A stretch of DNA of 64,000 nucleotides from Bacillus mobilis (lineage in GTDB: Bacteria; Bacillota; Bacilli; Bacillales; Bacillaceae_G): positions 248,001 to 312,000 of the forward strand of contig NZ_MACF01000046.1 of NCBI RefSeq assembly GCF_001884045.1, given 5' to 3'. The notes under the pieces are model-generated. The model was not told the DNA's origin and made no database searches. It saw nothing but the letters and a program-made list of their open reading frames with translations. Positions 27,741 through 36,497 of this stretch are shown piece by piece; positions within the stretch are counted from its first letter, which is position 1; every line of letters starts with the position of its first letter. A program made the position numbers and the translations under genes.

Positions 27741-28513
27741 TGAGCAGTATAACCACCATCGATAACGACAGCTTGACCAGTTATACCTTTCGCCTTTTCG
27801 CTCGCTAAAAACATAGCATAATCAGCGATTTCTTGTACTTGCAATAAGCGTTTTTGTGGTACAAGTGGATAAATAACATCTTCTAAAACATTTTCAAGCG
27901 GTACATTTCGTGTAGTCGCTAAATCTTGTAGTTGATTACGTACAAGAGGGGTATCCACATAACCAGGGCAGAGCGCATTAACGGTAATTCCGTGAGTAGC
28001 GCCTTCTAAAGCGGCGACTTTTGTTAATCCAATTACGCCATGTTTCGCGCTATTGTAGGCGGATTTTCCTGCAAATCCAACGAGGCCATTAATGGAGGCT
28101 ACATTAATAATTCGGCCATACTTTTGTTTTTTCATAATTGGGAAGGTATGTTTAATTGCGATAAAAGGAGCGATTTGCATAATTTTAATAAGTAGTTCAA
28201 ACTTTTCGGTTGGAAAATCTTCAATTGGTGAAACGTGTTGCATTCCTGCGTTGTTAATTAATATATGTAATGAACCGAAATGAGTAACGGTTTGAGAAAT
28301 TGCAGCTGTAATTTCTTCTTCAGATGTAACATCACATTTTAAACCGATAGCTTGATAGCCTTCTTTTTGTAATTGTTCAGCAGCTTCTTTTGCACGTTCT
28401 TCAAGACGATCGGTAATAACAACCTTTGCACCTTCTTTTGCAAAAGCGGTTCCCATTTCATAACCAATGCCACTTGCAGCACCTGTTAAAAAGACAACAC
28501 GATTTGTAACCAT
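27737..28513 (-). CDS. 3-hydroxybutyrate dehydrogenase-type SDR
   Basis: Short-chain dehydrogenase of about 258 residues. The cofactor motif TGAASGIGYEMG is near residue 11, NNAG near 87, the catalytic Ser in NVASINGLVG near 139 and YNSAKHG (YxxxK) near 152; CPGYVDTPLV follows. The sequence is like D-beta-hydroxybutyrate dehydrogenases. The ATG giving MVTNRVV is preferred over an ATG four codons earlier because the GAAGGG ribosome site suits it. Its stop codon lies in the target duplication of a bcr1 insertion, so the original C-terminus may have been kept or slightly altered. Confidence 0.85.
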   Translation of the reverse strand: MVTNRVVFLTGAASGIGYEMGTAFAKEGAKVVITDRLEERAKEAAEQLQKEGYQAIGLKCDVTSEEEITAAISQTVTHFGSLHILINNAGMQHVSPIEDFPTEKFELLIKIMQIAPFIAIKHTFPIMKKQKYGRIINVASINGLVGFAGKSAYNSAKHGVIGLTKVAALEGATHGITVNALCPGYVDTPLVRNQLQDLATTRNVPLENVLEDVIYPLVPQKRLLQVQEIADYAMFLASEKAKGITGQAVVIDGGYTAQ

Positions 28514-28608
28514 GGTGAAAAACATCCCTTCGTAATAAAGTTCTCATATTGCTCTATTTAGAGAGCGGATAATAAAATTCCTGCAAAGATTTGGAAAAAT
28601 ATTGTTAG

Positions 28609-28692
28609 CTATCTTGTTTTGCAAAATAGTCTCTGCTATACTATTTTGTAAAGCAAGATACTTACGCTTATCTATCTTGTAAAACAAGATAG
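28609..28692 (+). promoter_or_regulatory. padR operon promoter with three PadR-type operators
   Basis: Promoter TTGTTT (28614-28619), 17-base spacer, TATACT (28637-28642). Three 21-bp sites of the form CTATCTTGT-NNN-ACAAGATAG lie at 28609-28629, 28641-28661 and 28672-28692; the last is a perfect palindrome. Centres are 32 and 31 bases apart, about three helical turns. The sites cover -35, -10/start and the early transcript, which suggests cooperative autorepression by the PadR protein encoded next. Confidence 0.8.
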
Positions 28693-28708
28693 TGGGAGGA
28701 TTTGAATT

Positions 28709-29041
28709 ATGTCGACAAGTCAAATGCTGAAAGGGATTTTAGAAGGATGCTTACTTGCTATTATTTCTGAAGGTGAAATATACGGTTATGAAATGAGTGA
28801 AAAGCTAGCGAAGTATGGCTTTACAATGGCGAGTGAGGGAAGTATTTATCCGTTATTAATACGAATGCAAAAGGAAGGATTAATAACAAGTGTAATGAAG
28901 GAATCTCCATCTGGCCCAAAGCGAAAATATTATACATTAACAGAAAAAGGCGAGGAAGCACTTAATGAATTTATGGATCGCTGGGAAGCGATGCAAAGTA
29001 GTGTAGAGCGTCTACTTGAGGGGAAGGGGAGCAAAAAATAA
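28709..29041 (+). CDS. PadR-family transcriptional regulator
   Basis: A 110-residue winged-helix protein of the short PadR-s2 type. GILEGCLLAIISEGEIYGYEM near residues 8-28 is the family's N-terminal helix, followed by SEGSIYPLLIRMQKEGLI and the wing SGPKRKYYTLTEKG. It follows GTGGGAGGATTTG. Its last base is the first base of the next ATG, so it is coupled to a HAAS-domain membrane protein, the standard PadR/HAAS arrangement. Three operator palindromes in front imply autoregulation; the signal is unknown. Confidence 0.93.
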   Translation: MSTSQMLKGILEGCLLAIISEGEIYGYEMSEKLAKYGFTMASEGSIYPLLIRMQKEGLITSVMKESPSGPKRKYYTLTEKGEEALNEFMDRWEAMQSSVERLLEGKGSKK

Positions 29042-29808
29042 TGCTATCAAATGAAGCACGAAAGTTTTTATTAGATATGAGATTATTTTTAGTGGCAAAG
29101 GGTGTGAAAGAAAGCGATATTGAAAATTTTATAGAAGATGCAGAACTTCATTTAATCGAGGGTGAGAGTGATGGGAAAAGTGTAGAAGATATTTTTGGAA
29201 GCTCACCGAAAGAATATGCAAATGAACTTGTAAAAGTAATGGAAAAGGATAGACAGGAGACGTGGAAGCAAATTGGTTTTACAGTAATGAATATCGTATC
29301 GTTTTGGATCATTGCTTCTATCTTAATAGTAAATAACGGAATGTTACAGATATCACTTATTCAGTGCGTGGGGTATAGTTTGTCATTGATTTTAGTTGTT
29401 ATGGGCCCTAATTTTCTACTCCGTAAAATGACCTTCGTAACAAGTTTTACAAAAACGTGGTTTTCTATGTGGTTTTTAGTTATGATTGCGCCAATGTTTT
29501 TAATAGGAGTTGTTACGATATTAGATGTGATCTATCCTACAAAAATGTTTACATTCACCCAAACACAAAGTTATATATTAGCTGGAGCTATTTTTATTAT
29601 TACAATAGCAATAAATATATATTTTGAAGGATGGTTTAAAAACTTATATTTAATCATTCCACTTTCAATTATGTTACTGTTTAAAACATTTACTTCGGAA
29701 GATCTCATGCCAATGTTATTTCAAATTATATGCTTATACGGAAGTTTGTTTATTTTAATTTTCCTTGAAATTATGCTGAAGACGAATAGAAGAGAAGCGG
29801 TTAAATAA
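29041..29808 (+). CDS. HAAS-domain membrane protein (first of tandem pair)
   Basis: 255 residues. The cytoplasmic N-terminal HAAS helix-rich domain (residues 1-72) has FIEDAELHLIEGES and SPKEYANELVKVMEKD; about six hydrophobic segments follow (roughly 82-102, 106-126, 138-160, 174-194, 200-215, 222-245). HAAS proteins accompany PadR regulators and are thought to take part in signalling or transport-related regulation. It overlaps padR by one base and is followed after 13 bases by a paralogue with a nearly identical HAAS domain, pointing to tandem duplication. Confidence 0.8.
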   Translation: MLSNEARKFLLDMRLFLVAKGVKESDIENFIEDAELHLIEGESDGKSVEDIFGSSPKEYANELVKVMEKDRQETWKQIGFTVMNIVSFWIIASILIVNNGMLQISLIQCVGYSLSLILVVMGPNFLLRKMTFVTSFTKTWFSMWFLVMIAPMFLIGVVTILDVIYPTKMFTFTQTQSYILAGAIFIITIAINIYFEGWFKNLYLIIPLSIMLLFKTFTSEDLMPMLFQIICLYGSLFILIFLEIMLKTNRREAVK

Positions 29809-29821
29809 GGGAGGGGTTATC

Positions 29822-30583
29822 ATGCAGATTTCTAAAGAAGGAGAAAAGTTTTTAATCGATACGAAAGTGTATTTAATAACAAAAGGAATAAAAGAAGAAG
29901 ATGTGGACGCCTTTCTAGAAGATGCAGAACTTCATTTAATAGAAGGCGAGAAAGAGGGAAAGACGGTAAAGGATATATTCGGTGATTCACCAAAAGAGTA
30001 TGCGGAAGAATTAGCGAAAGAGATGGAAAAGGATAAAGGCGGGAGTATAAAGAGTATTCTTGCGATGATAATTGGTATTGGCGGGTATTGGATATTAACT
30101 CATATTTTATTTAATAATCCAAATCAGCAATTTACACTAACGAATATACAGTTAATTGGCTATCCTATCGTCTTAATCATTACGATTATTGGAACCATTG
30201 TTGCGTTTAGAATGTCTTCTTTTAAAAATAAATTTGTAGAGTTCGGGATTATTTACATAATAGTAATGGTTCCCATTTTATTATTAGTATTATTGATGTT
30301 TGTTGATAAATGGTACGGTACACCTATTTTGCAATTGTCGACAATGCAAACATATATATTAGCAGCGAGTATCTTTTTAATACTTTTCGTTGGAGAAGTG
30401 TATGTCCTTGGTTGGATGGGTGTTTTGGTGCTAATTGTTCCTTTAGCGATTATGTTTATATTTAAAGGCTTAGAAGAAAAAAATGGATTTTGGGGAATTG
30501 CAAAGATATTACTTATGTATGGAAGTATATATGGATTAATGAGATGGTCTTTAAAATTTGAAGAGAGAAAAAGTGTAAACTAG
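29822..30583 (+). CDS. HAAS-domain membrane protein (second of tandem pair)
   Basis: 253 residues, same plan as the preceding gene: HAAS domain (FLEDAELHLIEGEKEG, SPKEYAEELAKEMEKD) and about six membrane segments. Identity between the two is high in the HAAS part and low in the membrane part, so the membrane domains have diverged while the cytoplasmic interface is conserved. It starts behind GGGAGGGGTT and ends the operon; the terminator is 150 bases downstream. Confidence 0.8.
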   Translation: MQISKEGEKFLIDTKVYLITKGIKEEDVDAFLEDAELHLIEGEKEGKTVKDIFGDSPKEYAEELAKEMEKDKGGSIKSILAMIIGIGGYWILTHILFNNPNQQFTLTNIQLIGYPIVLIITIIGTIVAFRMSSFKNKFVEFGIIYIIVMVPILLLVLLMFVDKWYGTPILQLSTMQTYILAASIFLILFVGEVYVLGWMGVLVLIVPLAIMFIFKGLEEKNGFWGIAKILLMYGSIYGLMRWSLKFEERKSVN

Positions 30584-30729
30584 TATTTCAAAAAAAAGGC
30601 TGCTCTGGATATACAAAAAATTATTTCCAAAGAAATACTATATTTTGATTTTTAGAGGGATTCGGTTTAGGTGTGTAGTGTATCCTTTGCAGCCGTGCTT
30701 TCGTTTGGTAATTGGAATAAGTTGTTTTT

Positions 30730-30759
30730 AAACAGTAACATGACGGTTACTGTTTTTTT
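30730..30759. terminator. Bidirectional terminator
   Basis: Stem AAACAGTAAC/GTTACTGTTT, 6-base loop, T7 on the + strand. It lies between the HAAS operon and the leftward zincin gene and covers the stop codon of the latter. The 150 bases between the HAAS gene and this hairpin hold no supported gene. Confidence 0.85.
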
Positions 30760-31364
30760 CTTTGTAATAAAGAACTTTGTAAAGAGAGTGTTTTTTGTTC
30801 GTTCGTTAATAGGGACTGAATATGGACATTTTCAGGGTGCGGGACTATTGGATACATAAGATTTGATGGAGAAGGATGGTGCTCCGAGCCAGTTGGGGAA
30901 TGAGGATCTGCGTGAGTAAGTTTTCCATGAATACGTCTTGTAAATAAAATATGACCGATTTCATGAGCGAGCGTATATATATTTTTCATAGGAGCAGCCG
31001 AATTTGTTAAAACGATATAACCAGTAAGTTGCTGTTGTTTTGCTAAAGAGTAAGCGCAGGCAATTACTGCTGTTTCTTTGAAATAATCACTGCCAATATA
31101 ACAAATGTAAAGGGCGCATTCAGGAGCTTCATTTACACACGTTTGGAAAAAGGATGCTAATTTTTCCTGACTTTGAATAGAATTTTTATAACTAATTTCA
31201 CGGTCAGAAAAACGAAAAAGTTCATTTAAAATAATTACGTCTTTAATTTGAAATGTAATCGGGTGCCAAATTGACTCTGCAACTGCTAAATCTTTTGCGA
31301 TACGGTCATCAGAAATATCGGCGCCTGGAGTAATGCAAATACATATATTGACGTATGGATCCAT
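30747..31364 (-). CDS. Predicted zinc metalloprotease with HEIGH motif
   Basis: About 205 residues starting MDPYVNICICITPGADIS; the ATG follows TTGAGGTGTTCC, and a longer in-frame extension upstream is not coding. Residues ~130-160 contain LAHEIGHILFTRRIHG, a zincin HExxH motif, followed by His/Asp-rich HADPH and then SNLMYPI, which resembles a metzincin Met-turn. The usual third His at HExxHxxGxxH is not in register (an Arg is there; a His lies two residues later), so the metal site is atypical. No signal peptide. It stands alone. Confidence 0.7.
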   Translation of the reverse strand: MDPYVNICICITPGADISDDRIAKDLAVAESIWHPITFQIKDVIILNELFRFSDREISYKNSIQSQEKLASFFQTCVNEAPECALYICYIGSDYFKETAVIACAYSLAKQQQLTGYIVLTNSAAPMKNIYTLAHEIGHILFTRRIHGKLTHADPHSPTGSEHHPSPSNLMYPIVPHPENVHIQSLLTNEQKTLSLQSSLLQRKKQ

Positions 31365-31525
31365 AAGGAACACCTCAACTGAAAAAATTCTTCTTATAAT
31401 ATATGTTAGGAAAAGACCCGATGTATGGATAAACGCCTTGTTTATTACAAGTCGAAAAAATTTCATAGTTCTATAACGTAGTGTGATCATCTTTTTGATA
31501 TAGTAAAGAAAAGGGGGGAGAATAT

Positions 31526-31819
31526 ATGTATACATTAAAAATCGTTTCAGACAGAGAAGCTCTTTATCAATTTGCAAGTTATGTAAGAGTTGTACAAGGG
31601 GTGGAAGATGTATATGTAGAGGTGGGAGAACCTTTATATGAACATCCGTTGATGAAGTTTTATGTACATATTAAGCTGGAGGAAACATATGAGCAACATA
31701 AAGCGTTACAAGAAATAGCAAGATTAGTAGAGTTAGGACGTTTTACATATGTTCATTATCGTAATGATGAAATTGAAGAAGCTTTTGAAGCTGTAAAATA
31801 TGAAAGTTTTAAGAAATAA
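31526..31819 (+). CDS. Conserved hypothetical protein, 97 aa
   Basis: Soluble 97-residue protein, MYTLKIVSDREALYQFASYV at the start, with alternating beta and helical stretches and an acidic C-terminal helix (DEIEEAFEAVKYES). The start follows AAGGGGGGAG. I do not recognise the family. A terminator lies just after the stop, so it is monocistronic. Confidence 0.65.
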   Translation: MYTLKIVSDREALYQFASYVRVVQGVEDVYVEVGEPLYEHPLMKFYVHIKLEETYEQHKALQEIARLVELGRFTYVHYRNDEIEEAFEAVKYESFKK

Positions 31820-31824
31820 GGATG

Positions 31825-31857
31825 AAAAAAGGGAGGCGAAAGCTTCCTTTTTTTTCT
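31825..31857 (+). terminator. Terminator after 97-aa gene
   Basis: Stem AAAGGGAGGC/GCTTCCTTT with a GAAA tetraloop and T8. Confidence 0.85.
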
Positions 31858-31929
31858 TGGAAATTACATCAACAAAAGGAGAAAAATTTTGTTATGATAA
31901 GGGAGGGTGAGGAAAGGAGAGTTTACATA

Positions 31930-32379
31930 ATGGGGTATATTGAAGAGTTACGCAAAGTCGTTGGGACAAGACCGCTTATTCTCGTTGGATCAGCAATAAT
32001 TATACTAAATGATAATCAAGAAGTATTGCTTCAATATCGTTCAGATACATATGATTGGGGTGTACCTGGCGGTGCGATGGAACTAGGAGAAACGACAGAA
32101 GAAACTGCTCGCCGAGAATTATTCGAGGAGACGGGATTAACTGCAAAAATAATGCAATTTCTAGGTGTCTTATCAGGAAAAGAAGTATATTTCCGTTATC
32201 CTAATGGGGATGAAATTTTTAATGTTATTCATCTGTATCAGGGGCATCATGTGAGTGGAGAATTAAGGCTTGATCATGAGGGATTGAAGCTTCAATATTT
32301 TCAGGTAGATAAGTTACCAAAATTGAATGAAACGACAGAGAAAATTTTACAAAAATTTTTATATGCATTAACAGAATAG
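31930..32379 (+). CDS. Nudix hydrolase
   Basis: About 149 residues. The Nudix box is complete: GGAMELGETTEETARRELFE and then ETGL, near residues 55-77. DWGVPGG before it and a C-terminal LDHEGLKLQYF are typical of the (d)NTP/NDP-sugar-cleaving group with an N-terminal strand extension. The ATG after AAAGGAGAG is used; a long upstream in-frame extension runs through the preceding terminator and is not coding. Substrate unknown. Confidence 0.88.
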   Translation: MGYIEELRKVVGTRPLILVGSAIIILNDNQEVLLQYRSDTYDWGVPGGAMELGETTEETARRELFEETGLTAKIMQFLGVLSGKEVYFRYPNGDEIFNVIHLYQGHHVSGELRLDHEGLKLQYFQVDKLPKLNETTEKILQKFLYALTE

Positions 32380-32403
32380 AAGGTTAATTCCTTCTATTTT
32401 TAT
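32375..32403 (+). terminator. Terminator after Nudix gene
   Basis: Stem AATAGAAGG/CCTTCTATT, 6-base loop, T-tract; begins inside the stop codon region. Confidence 0.85.
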
Positions 32404-32416
32404 TATATTAAATATT

Positions 32417-32463
32417 TTGATTTTTTAGTATGTTTATAGTATGATAGATGTAGACATACATCT
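32417..32463 (+). promoter_or_regulatory. Thiolase promoter with operator-like repeat
   Basis: TTGATT (32417-32422), 17-base spacer, TATGAT (32440-32445), immediately followed by inverted repeat AGATGTA-GACA-TACATCT (32446-32463) across the expected transcription start. The regulator is unknown. Confidence 0.6.
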
Positions 32464-32518
32464 TATGGAATTTCACCTAAAAACTGACTAGGGTACATAA
32501 GAGAGGGGCAAGTGCAAA

Positions 32519-33694
32519 ATGCATAATGTTGTTATTACAGCTGCAGTTCGTTCGCCAATTGGAACTTTTGGAGGAGCGCTAAAAAATGTAACGCCAGTAG
32601 AATTAGCGGTTCCTGTACTTCAGGAAGCTGTAAAACGAGGCGGGGTAGAACCACACGAAGTTGATGAAGTAATTTTAGGTCATTGTATTCAAAGAACTGA
32701 TGAAGCAAATACTGCAAGAACAGCTGCATTAGCGGCAGGATTTCCTGACACAGTTACGGGTTATACAATCCAACGCCAATGTTCTTCAGGTATGCAAGCA
32801 ATTATGTCAGCTGCAATGCAAATTCAATTAGGTGTAAGTGATGTTGTTATTGCAGGTGGAGTAGAAGCAATGAGTTCAAGCCCTTATGCATTAAAACAGC
32901 ACCGCTGGGGACAACGTCTACAGCACGGAGAAATTCGTGATACGGTGTGGGAAGTACTAGAAGATCCGATTCACCATATTATGATGGGTGAAACAGCTGA
33001 AAATCTAGTTGACCAATATGAAATTACAAGAGAGGAACAAGATGAAGTTGCGCTTCGTAGTCATACATTGGCACTGCAAGCAATTGAGTCTGGATACTTT
33101 GACGATCAAATTGTTCCTATTACGATAAAAGAACGTAGAAAAGAAATAGTATTTTCGAAGGATGAACATCCACGTGCAGATATTACAGCGGAAAAATTAG
33201 CAGGATTAAAACCAGCTTTCCGTAAAGACGGATCAGTAACGGCAGGGAATGCATCTGGCCTGAATGATGGAAGTGCGGTTCTAGTATTAATGAGCGAAGA
33301 AAAAGCGAAAGAAAAAGGCTTACAACCGTTAGCTAGAATTGTTGGATATTCAGTAGCTGGAGTAGATCCGAAAATTATGGGTATTGGACCAGCACCAGCA
33401 ATTCGTAAAGGATTAGAAAAAGTAGATTGGTCATTAGAAGATGCAGATTTACTTGAAATTAATGAAGCTTTCGCGGCTCAATACCTAGCTGTAGAGAAAG
33501 AATTAGGTTTAGACCGTGAAAAAGTGAATGTAAACGGTAGTGGTGTAGGACTTGGACATCCAATCGGTTGTACAGGAGCTCGTATTACGGTAAGTTTAAT
33601 TCATGAATTGAAGAGACGTGGTTTAGAAAAAGGAATTGCCTCTCTATGCGTCGGCGGCGGTATTGGGGTAGCATTATTTATAGAAGCACTATAA
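32519..33694 (+). CDS. Acetyl-CoA acetyltransferase (thiolase)
   Basis: Thiolase of 391 residues that condenses or cleaves acetoacetyl-CoA. The nucleophilic Cys is in RQCSSGMQA near residue 88, [11 protein letters not shown] near 244, the His in [10 protein letters not shown] near 347, and the second Cys in SLCVGGGIG near 377. Length and motifs are those of biosynthetic/degradative acetoacetyl-CoA thiolases (AtoB/ThlA style). It is a single-gene unit with its own promoter and terminator, so partners are not given by context. Confidence 0.93.
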   Translation: MHNVVITAAVRSPIGTFGGALKNVTPVELAVPVLQEAVKRGGVEPHEVDEVILGHCIQRTDEANTARTAALAAGFPDTVTGYTIQRQCSSGMQAIMSAAMQIQLGVSDVVIAGGVEAMSSSPYALKQHRWGQRLQHGEIRDTVWEVLEDPIHHIMMGETAENLVDQYEITREEQDEVALRSHTLALQAIESGYFDDQIVPITIKERRKEIVFSKDEHPRADITAEKLAGLKPAFRKDGSVTAGNASGLNDGSAVLVLMSEEKAKEKGLQPLARIVGYSVAGVDPKIMGIGPAPAIRKGLEKVDWSLEDADLLEINEAFAAQYLAVEKELGLDREKVNVNGSGVGLGHPIGCTGARITVSLIHELKRRGLEKGIASLCVGGGIGVALFIEAL

Positions 33695-33724
33695 AAAAGA
33701 AGCAGCGCTTGCTGCTTCTTTTTT
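33693..33724. terminator. Bidirectional terminator after thiolase
   Basis: Perfect 14-bp stem AAAAAAGAAGCAGC/GCTGCTTCTTTTTT with loop GCTT, between convergent genes. Confidence 0.95.
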
Positions 33725-34475
33725 ACGATTCAAATAGATGCTGGAATAGTCGATCACGGTTTTCAAAGAAAAGTTTTGTTGTTTGGTAATGCTCAGTGTC
33801 TTCTAAGGCGGATTCATGAATCCCTTCTTGTGTTAAAGAGTATATAGTGGATTCAGGGTAAGCCATTAAAATAGGAGAATGCGTCGCGATAACAAATTGT
33901 GAACCTTGTTCCGCTAGTTCGTGCATTCGAATGAGCATGGAAAGTTGTCTCATTGGTGATAAAGCGGCCTCAGGCTCATCTAAAATGTATAAACCTTGTC
34001 CTGAAAAACGATGCATAAATAAGGAGAAAAATGATTCACCGTGTGATTGGTTGTGTAGTGAGGTGCCGCCATATGAGTCAATAACTGGATTTCCACGTGC
34101 GTATGGATCGGCATCCATTTCATCAATATAAGAAGCAACGTTATAAAATGATTCAGCGCGAAGAAAGAAACCATCACTTGGTGTATTGAAACTTTTGGAA
34201 ATGCGAAGGTATTCATGTAAAGATGAATGTGAATTGTTTGTGCTAAAGCGGAAATTTTTCGTTCCACCTTCTGCATTAAATCCTAAAGCGATTGCAATCG
34301 CTTCGAGTAATGTTGATTTACCCGTTCCGTTTTCTCCAATAATGAATGTTACATTTGGGTGGAAAGCTAGAGATTGTAATGTTCGGATAGCGGGTAGACA
34401 GTAAGGATATGCAGAAAAACTAGAGATATTTTCTTTTTTTAATGTGACATTTTTTAAAAAGGGTACGTCAATCAA
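33723..34475 (-). CDS. AAA/SMC-like ATPase
   Basis: Predicted ABC-class ATPase of 250 residues. The Walker A GENGTGKSTLLEA is near residue 46, an ABC-like signature region precedes YILDEPEAALSP (Walker B) near residue 175, and a switch His lies in VIATHSPILMA. It resembles stand-alone OLD/RecF-like ATP-binding proteins common in Bacillus. The start is TTG behind TTGAGGTTTATATA. A small membrane protein gene ends 10 bases upstream on the same strand, so the two may be co-transcribed. Cellular role unknown. Confidence 0.8.
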   Translation of the reverse strand: MIDVPFLKNVTLKKENISSFSAYPYCLPAIRTLQSLAFHPNVTFIIGENGTGKSTLLEAIAIALGFNAEGGTKNFRFSTNNSHSSLHEYLRISKSFNTPSDGFFLRAESFYNVASYIDEMDADPYARGNPVIDSYGGTSLHNQSHGESFFSLFMHRFSGQGLYILDEPEAALSPMRQLSMLIRMHELAEQGSQFVIATHSPILMAYPESTIYSLTQEGIHESALEDTEHYQTTKLFFENRDRLFQHLFES

Positions 34476-34485
34476 TATATAAACC

Positions 34486-34755
34486 TCAATTCATAACGGA
34501 TTTTGATTCTAAAAAAGTAGCAAATACAAGGGTAAGACAACTTGCAAATAGTATTGTATATTGAAGTGCGCCAAAGCCAAGACCTTCCCAGCCGAAAGTC
34601 ATTCTCTTCCATATGAAAATAAAAAGAACGCTTATAAAACCAACGAGAGCAGGCATATATTTTATAATTTTTAAGTGCTTCCACAGAAAAAAGCCGATGT
34701 ATGTAAGTACAAAGAAGATAAGCAGAATGAGAAAAAAGACAAGTGTTAATGACAC
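34486..34755 (-). CDS. Small membrane protein, possibly YesK-like
   Basis: 89 residues with three hydrophobic segments (about 3-23, 32-49, 63-82) and the motif RMTFGWEGLGFG between the second and third. This layout resembles YesK-family proteins, but I am not certain of that assignment. The start follows AAGGAGGGGGTC. The ATPase gene begins 10 bases after its stop. Confidence 0.55.
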   Translation of the reverse strand: MSLTLVFFLILLIFFVLTYIGFFLWKHLKIIKYMPALVGFISVLFIFIWKRMTFGWEGLGFGALQYTILFASCLTLVFATFLESKSVMN

Positions 34756-34903
34756 GTGACCCCCTCCTTATTTTCTGAATATTTCATGTGGATTATAACA
34801 TGTAAACTACCATATTCCAATGTGAAAATAAATATTGCATCAAGATCAATTCTCTCGTTATGATAGATGGTATCCTATTGAAGATTTGAAAAGGAGTTAA
34901 AAC

Positions 34904-35632
34904 ATGCCGTTTACATTTGCACATCCAGCAGCAATTCTTCCTTTGGTGAAAAAGCGTTCTCAATATATTTCAGTAACGGCTCTTATATTAGGGAGTATGG
35001 CGCCTGATTTTGAATATTTTTTACACTTTAGACCGTATGGTGTTATTGGCCATACATGGCTTGGGTTCTTATATTTAAATTTACCTCTTGTATTTTTACT
35101 CGCATACATATATCATTACATTTTAAAAAAGCCGTTTATAACACATTTACCTAAACCGTTTGCTGGCTACTATACATATGCAGTAGATGAGAGGTGGGGG
35201 CTTCATACATGGAAGGATTTCTTTGTATTTTGCTATTCCGCTTTATTTGGTATGCTCACGCATGTCGTTTGGGATGCGTTTACTCATCATACAGGCTACT
35301 TCGTTATGAAAATAGCATTGCTACAAAGAGAATTACATAGTATTCCAGTGTATAAATACATGCAACATGGAAGTACATGTGTAGGTTTATTATTACTATT
35401 ATACGTACTATGGAAGTATAAAGATGAAACAGGGAAAGATATTATGATAGCTTCAGAAAAAAGGAAGTATTGGGTTTCGTCAATCAATGTCGCAGCTCTA
35501 GTATTTATCGTTCACGCGTTTATAGATCCCTATTTTCATATTTTCCAAATAGGAGGTATAATAGTATCTGGACTGACAAGTTCATTTTGTGGACTTCTCA
35601 TTGTTTCTATAGTTTACAAAGCAAGGGACTAA
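34904..35632 (+). CDS. DUF4184 family membrane protein
   Basis: 242 residues with about six membrane segments. The N-terminus MPFTFAHPAAILPL and LGSMAPDFEYF, followed by GVIGHTWLGFL, are typical of DUF4184, with conserved His/Asp residues that look like a membrane-embedded hydrolase site related to LexA-binding/PAP2-like or zinc-dependent phospholipase C-like folds; the activity is unproven. Start follows AAAAGGAG. Followed at 36 bases by a lipoprotein gene. Confidence 0.78.
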   Translation: MPFTFAHPAAILPLVKKRSQYISVTALILGSMAPDFEYFLHFRPYGVIGHTWLGFLYLNLPLVFLLAYIYHYILKKPFITHLPKPFAGYYTYAVDERWGLHTWKDFFVFCYSALFGMLTHVVWDAFTHHTGYFVMKIALLQRELHSIPVYKYMQHGSTCVGLLLLLYVLWKYKDETGKDIMIASEKRKYWVSSINVAALVFIVHAFIDPYFHIFQIGGIIVSGLTSSFCGLLIVSIVYKARD

Positions 35633-35668
35633 TTTACATTACTGAATGATAGTGTTAGGAGAAATTAT

Positions 35669-36433
35669 ATGATGAAAGCATGGAAAAGTATTTTTGTTTT
35701 ATGTAGTTTTCTTCTTATGTTAAGTGGTTGCTTCCATCAAGAAGAAAAGAAAGCTGAACCGAAGAAGAAAGAATCTATTCCTGAAACAAAAGAATATGGT
35801 GGGCGTGAGCTGAAAAAAGTAGGACAAAAAGTGAAAGAAACAGGATGGGGTACTTTTAAATTAGAACAGATTCATCCTGTGAATCAAACATTTGAAGTAG
35901 CACCAATGAAAATTCACGTACAAGATGTGAAAGTAATCTCTTTATCGCAGATGAGTAAAGATGCAAAAAATACATTAAAAGTATATACGGCATTAACTCC
36001 TGAAGAAGTAAAGCGTAGATTAGGAGATAAAGTAAGTCAAGAAGATGCGGAGTTATATGCATCGATCAGTGGTACTGAGATTAGTGATACGATTCGTTAC
36101 GTTGAAATTACATATAAGGTGGAAAATAGCGGGAATAAAAATATGCAATTTTTCTCTATGAATGATGTTACGATTAATGATAAGCAACATTTTAAAGTAG
36201 CAACTCAAAACTTTTTATATGATGAAGATACGCTCGTTGGTACAAAAAATGTATCAAGAGAAGACTATAAGCCTGGTGAAACAAGAGATGGTATTATCGG
36301 CTTAATACTTGATGATGGAAAAGAAAAGGTAAAGGATATTAAGTTTACAACAGATAATGTAATCGCAGCAGATACAGAAACGCAAGATGTTGTAAAAGAG
36401 CCACAAACTTTTAACATCTCACTTTCTGAGTAA
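35669..36433 (+). CDS. Lipoprotein, possibly DUF5068 family
   Basis: 254 residues. A lipoprotein signal with lipobox LMLSGC (Cys near residue 20) is followed by a charged Lys/Glu linker and an extracellular beta-rich domain. QDVKVISLSQMSKDA and DTIRYVEITYKVENSGN resemble the DUF4352/DUF5068 immunoprotective-like fold of B. cereus lipoproteins. Start behind TTAGGAGAAATT; two adjacent ATGs. It ends before a shared terminator with a convergent lipoprotein gene. Confidence 0.7.
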   Translation: MMKAWKSIFVLCSFLLMLSGCFHQEEKKAEPKKKESIPETKEYGGRELKKVGQKVKETGWGTFKLEQIHPVNQTFEVAPMKIHVQDVKVISLSQMSKDAKNTLKVYTALTPEEVKRRLGDKVSQEDAELYASISGTEISDTIRYVEITYKVENSGNKNMQFFSMNDVTINDKQHFKVATQNFLYDEDTLVGTKNVSREDYKPGETRDGIIGLILDDGKEKVKDIKFTTDNVIAADTETQDVVKEPQTFNISLSE

Positions 36434-36455
36434 GAGTGTTTTAAAAATATGTAAG

Positions 36456-36497
36456 AAAAAACAGTCAGCGCTTAAACAACTATGCTGACTGTTTTTT
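36456..36497. terminator. Bidirectional terminator between two lipoprotein genes
   Basis: Perfect 14-bp stem AAAAAACAGTCAGC/GCTGACTGTTTTTT with a 14-base loop. Confidence 0.93.

Noticed and set aside
30671-30859. 62-codon + strand ORF
   Set aside because: Overlaps the zincin gene on the other strand and a terminator; no ribosome site.
31365-31577. N-terminal extension of the zincin frame giving a hydrophobic leader
   Set aside because: The ATG at 31364 has a proper ribosome site, and the extension overlaps the start of the divergent 97-residue gene.
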